NCBI GenBank assembly: GCA_022747635.1
Contig: JAKTNV010000010.1
Coordinates: 47,616,458 to 47,680,457, forward strand
Direction: 5' to 3'
Length of the DNA stretch: 64,000 nt
Source of the DNA: Hetaerina americana
Lineage: Eukaryota; Arthropoda; Insecta; Odonata; Calopterygidae
Below are positions 63,584 to 64,000 of this stretch, in pieces. The notes beneath the pieces are model-generated. The model saw only the letters and a list, made by a program, of their open reading frames with translations, was not told the origin of the DNA and did no database searches. Numbering within the stretch: the first letter of the stretch is position 1; each line of letters opens with the position of its first letter. The position numbers were made by a program, and so were the translations under genes.

Positions 63584-64000
63584 CGGCGCGAATCTAGTGA
63601 CTTAATGATGCCAACGCATTCATTGACAATATAATTAATGTATAGACTTCACGCGTTAAGATAATGGAAAAGTATGAGTTTGTAGAAAATAATTATCCTA
63701 TTGAAGATAAGTAGAATTAATGGATTTCAATAGAAATATAAATATAGCCCTATCGTGGTCAGAAAATGTCATTCTAACCTCTTATCGTTTGTGGAAAAAA
63801 TGGAATCTTATTTGTTCTGCACTTAATTTCCCTAATTTTTTGGCATAATCTCTTCTACCATTTTATGATGGATGTAACATTTTATCCATCATAATAAGGT
63901 AGATAAGTGTTGCATAATTATGGAAAATTAGAAAGTGAAGAAAATAAGGGAGAGTTAGGAGATATTTGAAAAGCTTTCGGGGATTTATTTTCAACTTGTT
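63584..64000. other. Stretch without recognisable genes
   Basis: AT-rich to the window end. Near 63865-63905 the words ATGATGGAT(G/A) and ATCCATCAT form a short inverted repeat around TAACATTTT. Confidence 0.4.

Overview
This window looks like intergenic or intronic DNA from a large, AT-rich animal genome, most likely an arthropod and probably an insect. The evidence is long AT-rich tracts with no open coding frame, many (TA)n microsatellites, mariner DNA transposons, APE-type LINEs of RTE-like and CR1-like type, Penelope-like elements (PLEs) with a GIY-YIG domain, and tRNA-headed SINEs. There are no operons, Shine-Dalgarno sites or compact genes. The species cannot be named from the sequence alone. 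I found no complete cellular protein-coding gene, no functional-looking tRNA or rRNA and no CRISPR array. Nearly everything recognisable is a mobile element, mostly broken.

Layout. 0-9.8 kb: AT-rich DNA with a (TA)n block, a foldback around a second (TA)n block and a CpG/pyrimidine-rich island (7.6-8.3 kb). 9.8-10.7 kb: a CR1-like 3' end beside a decayed mariner. 12.3-13.2 kb: a CpG-rich island with a plausible internal exon. 14.2-18.6 kb: a PLE fragment, a 5'-truncated RTE-like copy, a 753-bp mariner with perfect terminal inverted repeats (TIRs), and a second kind of RTE-like remnant. 21.3-27.5 kb: a dense cluster holding a long palindrome, a nearly complete RTE-like LINE whose single long ORF is cut by one stop codon, a 920-bp mariner, a PLE 3' half with GIY-YIG domain and hammerhead-like motif, a SINE tail and microsatellites. 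29.0-29.8 kb: a possible PLE leader with another hammerhead-like motif. 34.1-35.2 kb: RTE-like and mariner remnants. 37.3-37.6 kb: a striking direct/inverted/direct triplicate of a roughly 100-bp unit. 40-41.1 kb: a mariner remnant and a solo CR1 3' end. 45.7-46.8 kb: an endonuclease remnant and a SINE. 54.1-56.1 kb: a long CR1-like LINE with three stop codons and no frameshift. 58.7-60.8 kb: SINEs and a second GIY-YIG fragment. 63.1-63.6 kb: another RTE-like endonuclease piece.

Seven GC/CpG-rich islands (about 7.6, 12.3, 36.3, 43.7, 47.9, 57.6 and 61.0 kb) stand out from the AT-rich background. They are the best places to look for promoters or first exons of host genes. One has a good acceptor/donor exon, one a consensus splice donor and one a short ORF beginning with a signal peptide. 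Four share a GAATGAAA-containing word.

How the parts relate: the LINEs and PLEs would have supplied reverse transcriptase and endonuclease for their own copying, and SINEs depend on such LINE enzymes. The short mariners lack a complete transposase and could only move with an enzyme supplied from elsewhere. No recognisable element here retains an uninterrupted full-length coding frame.
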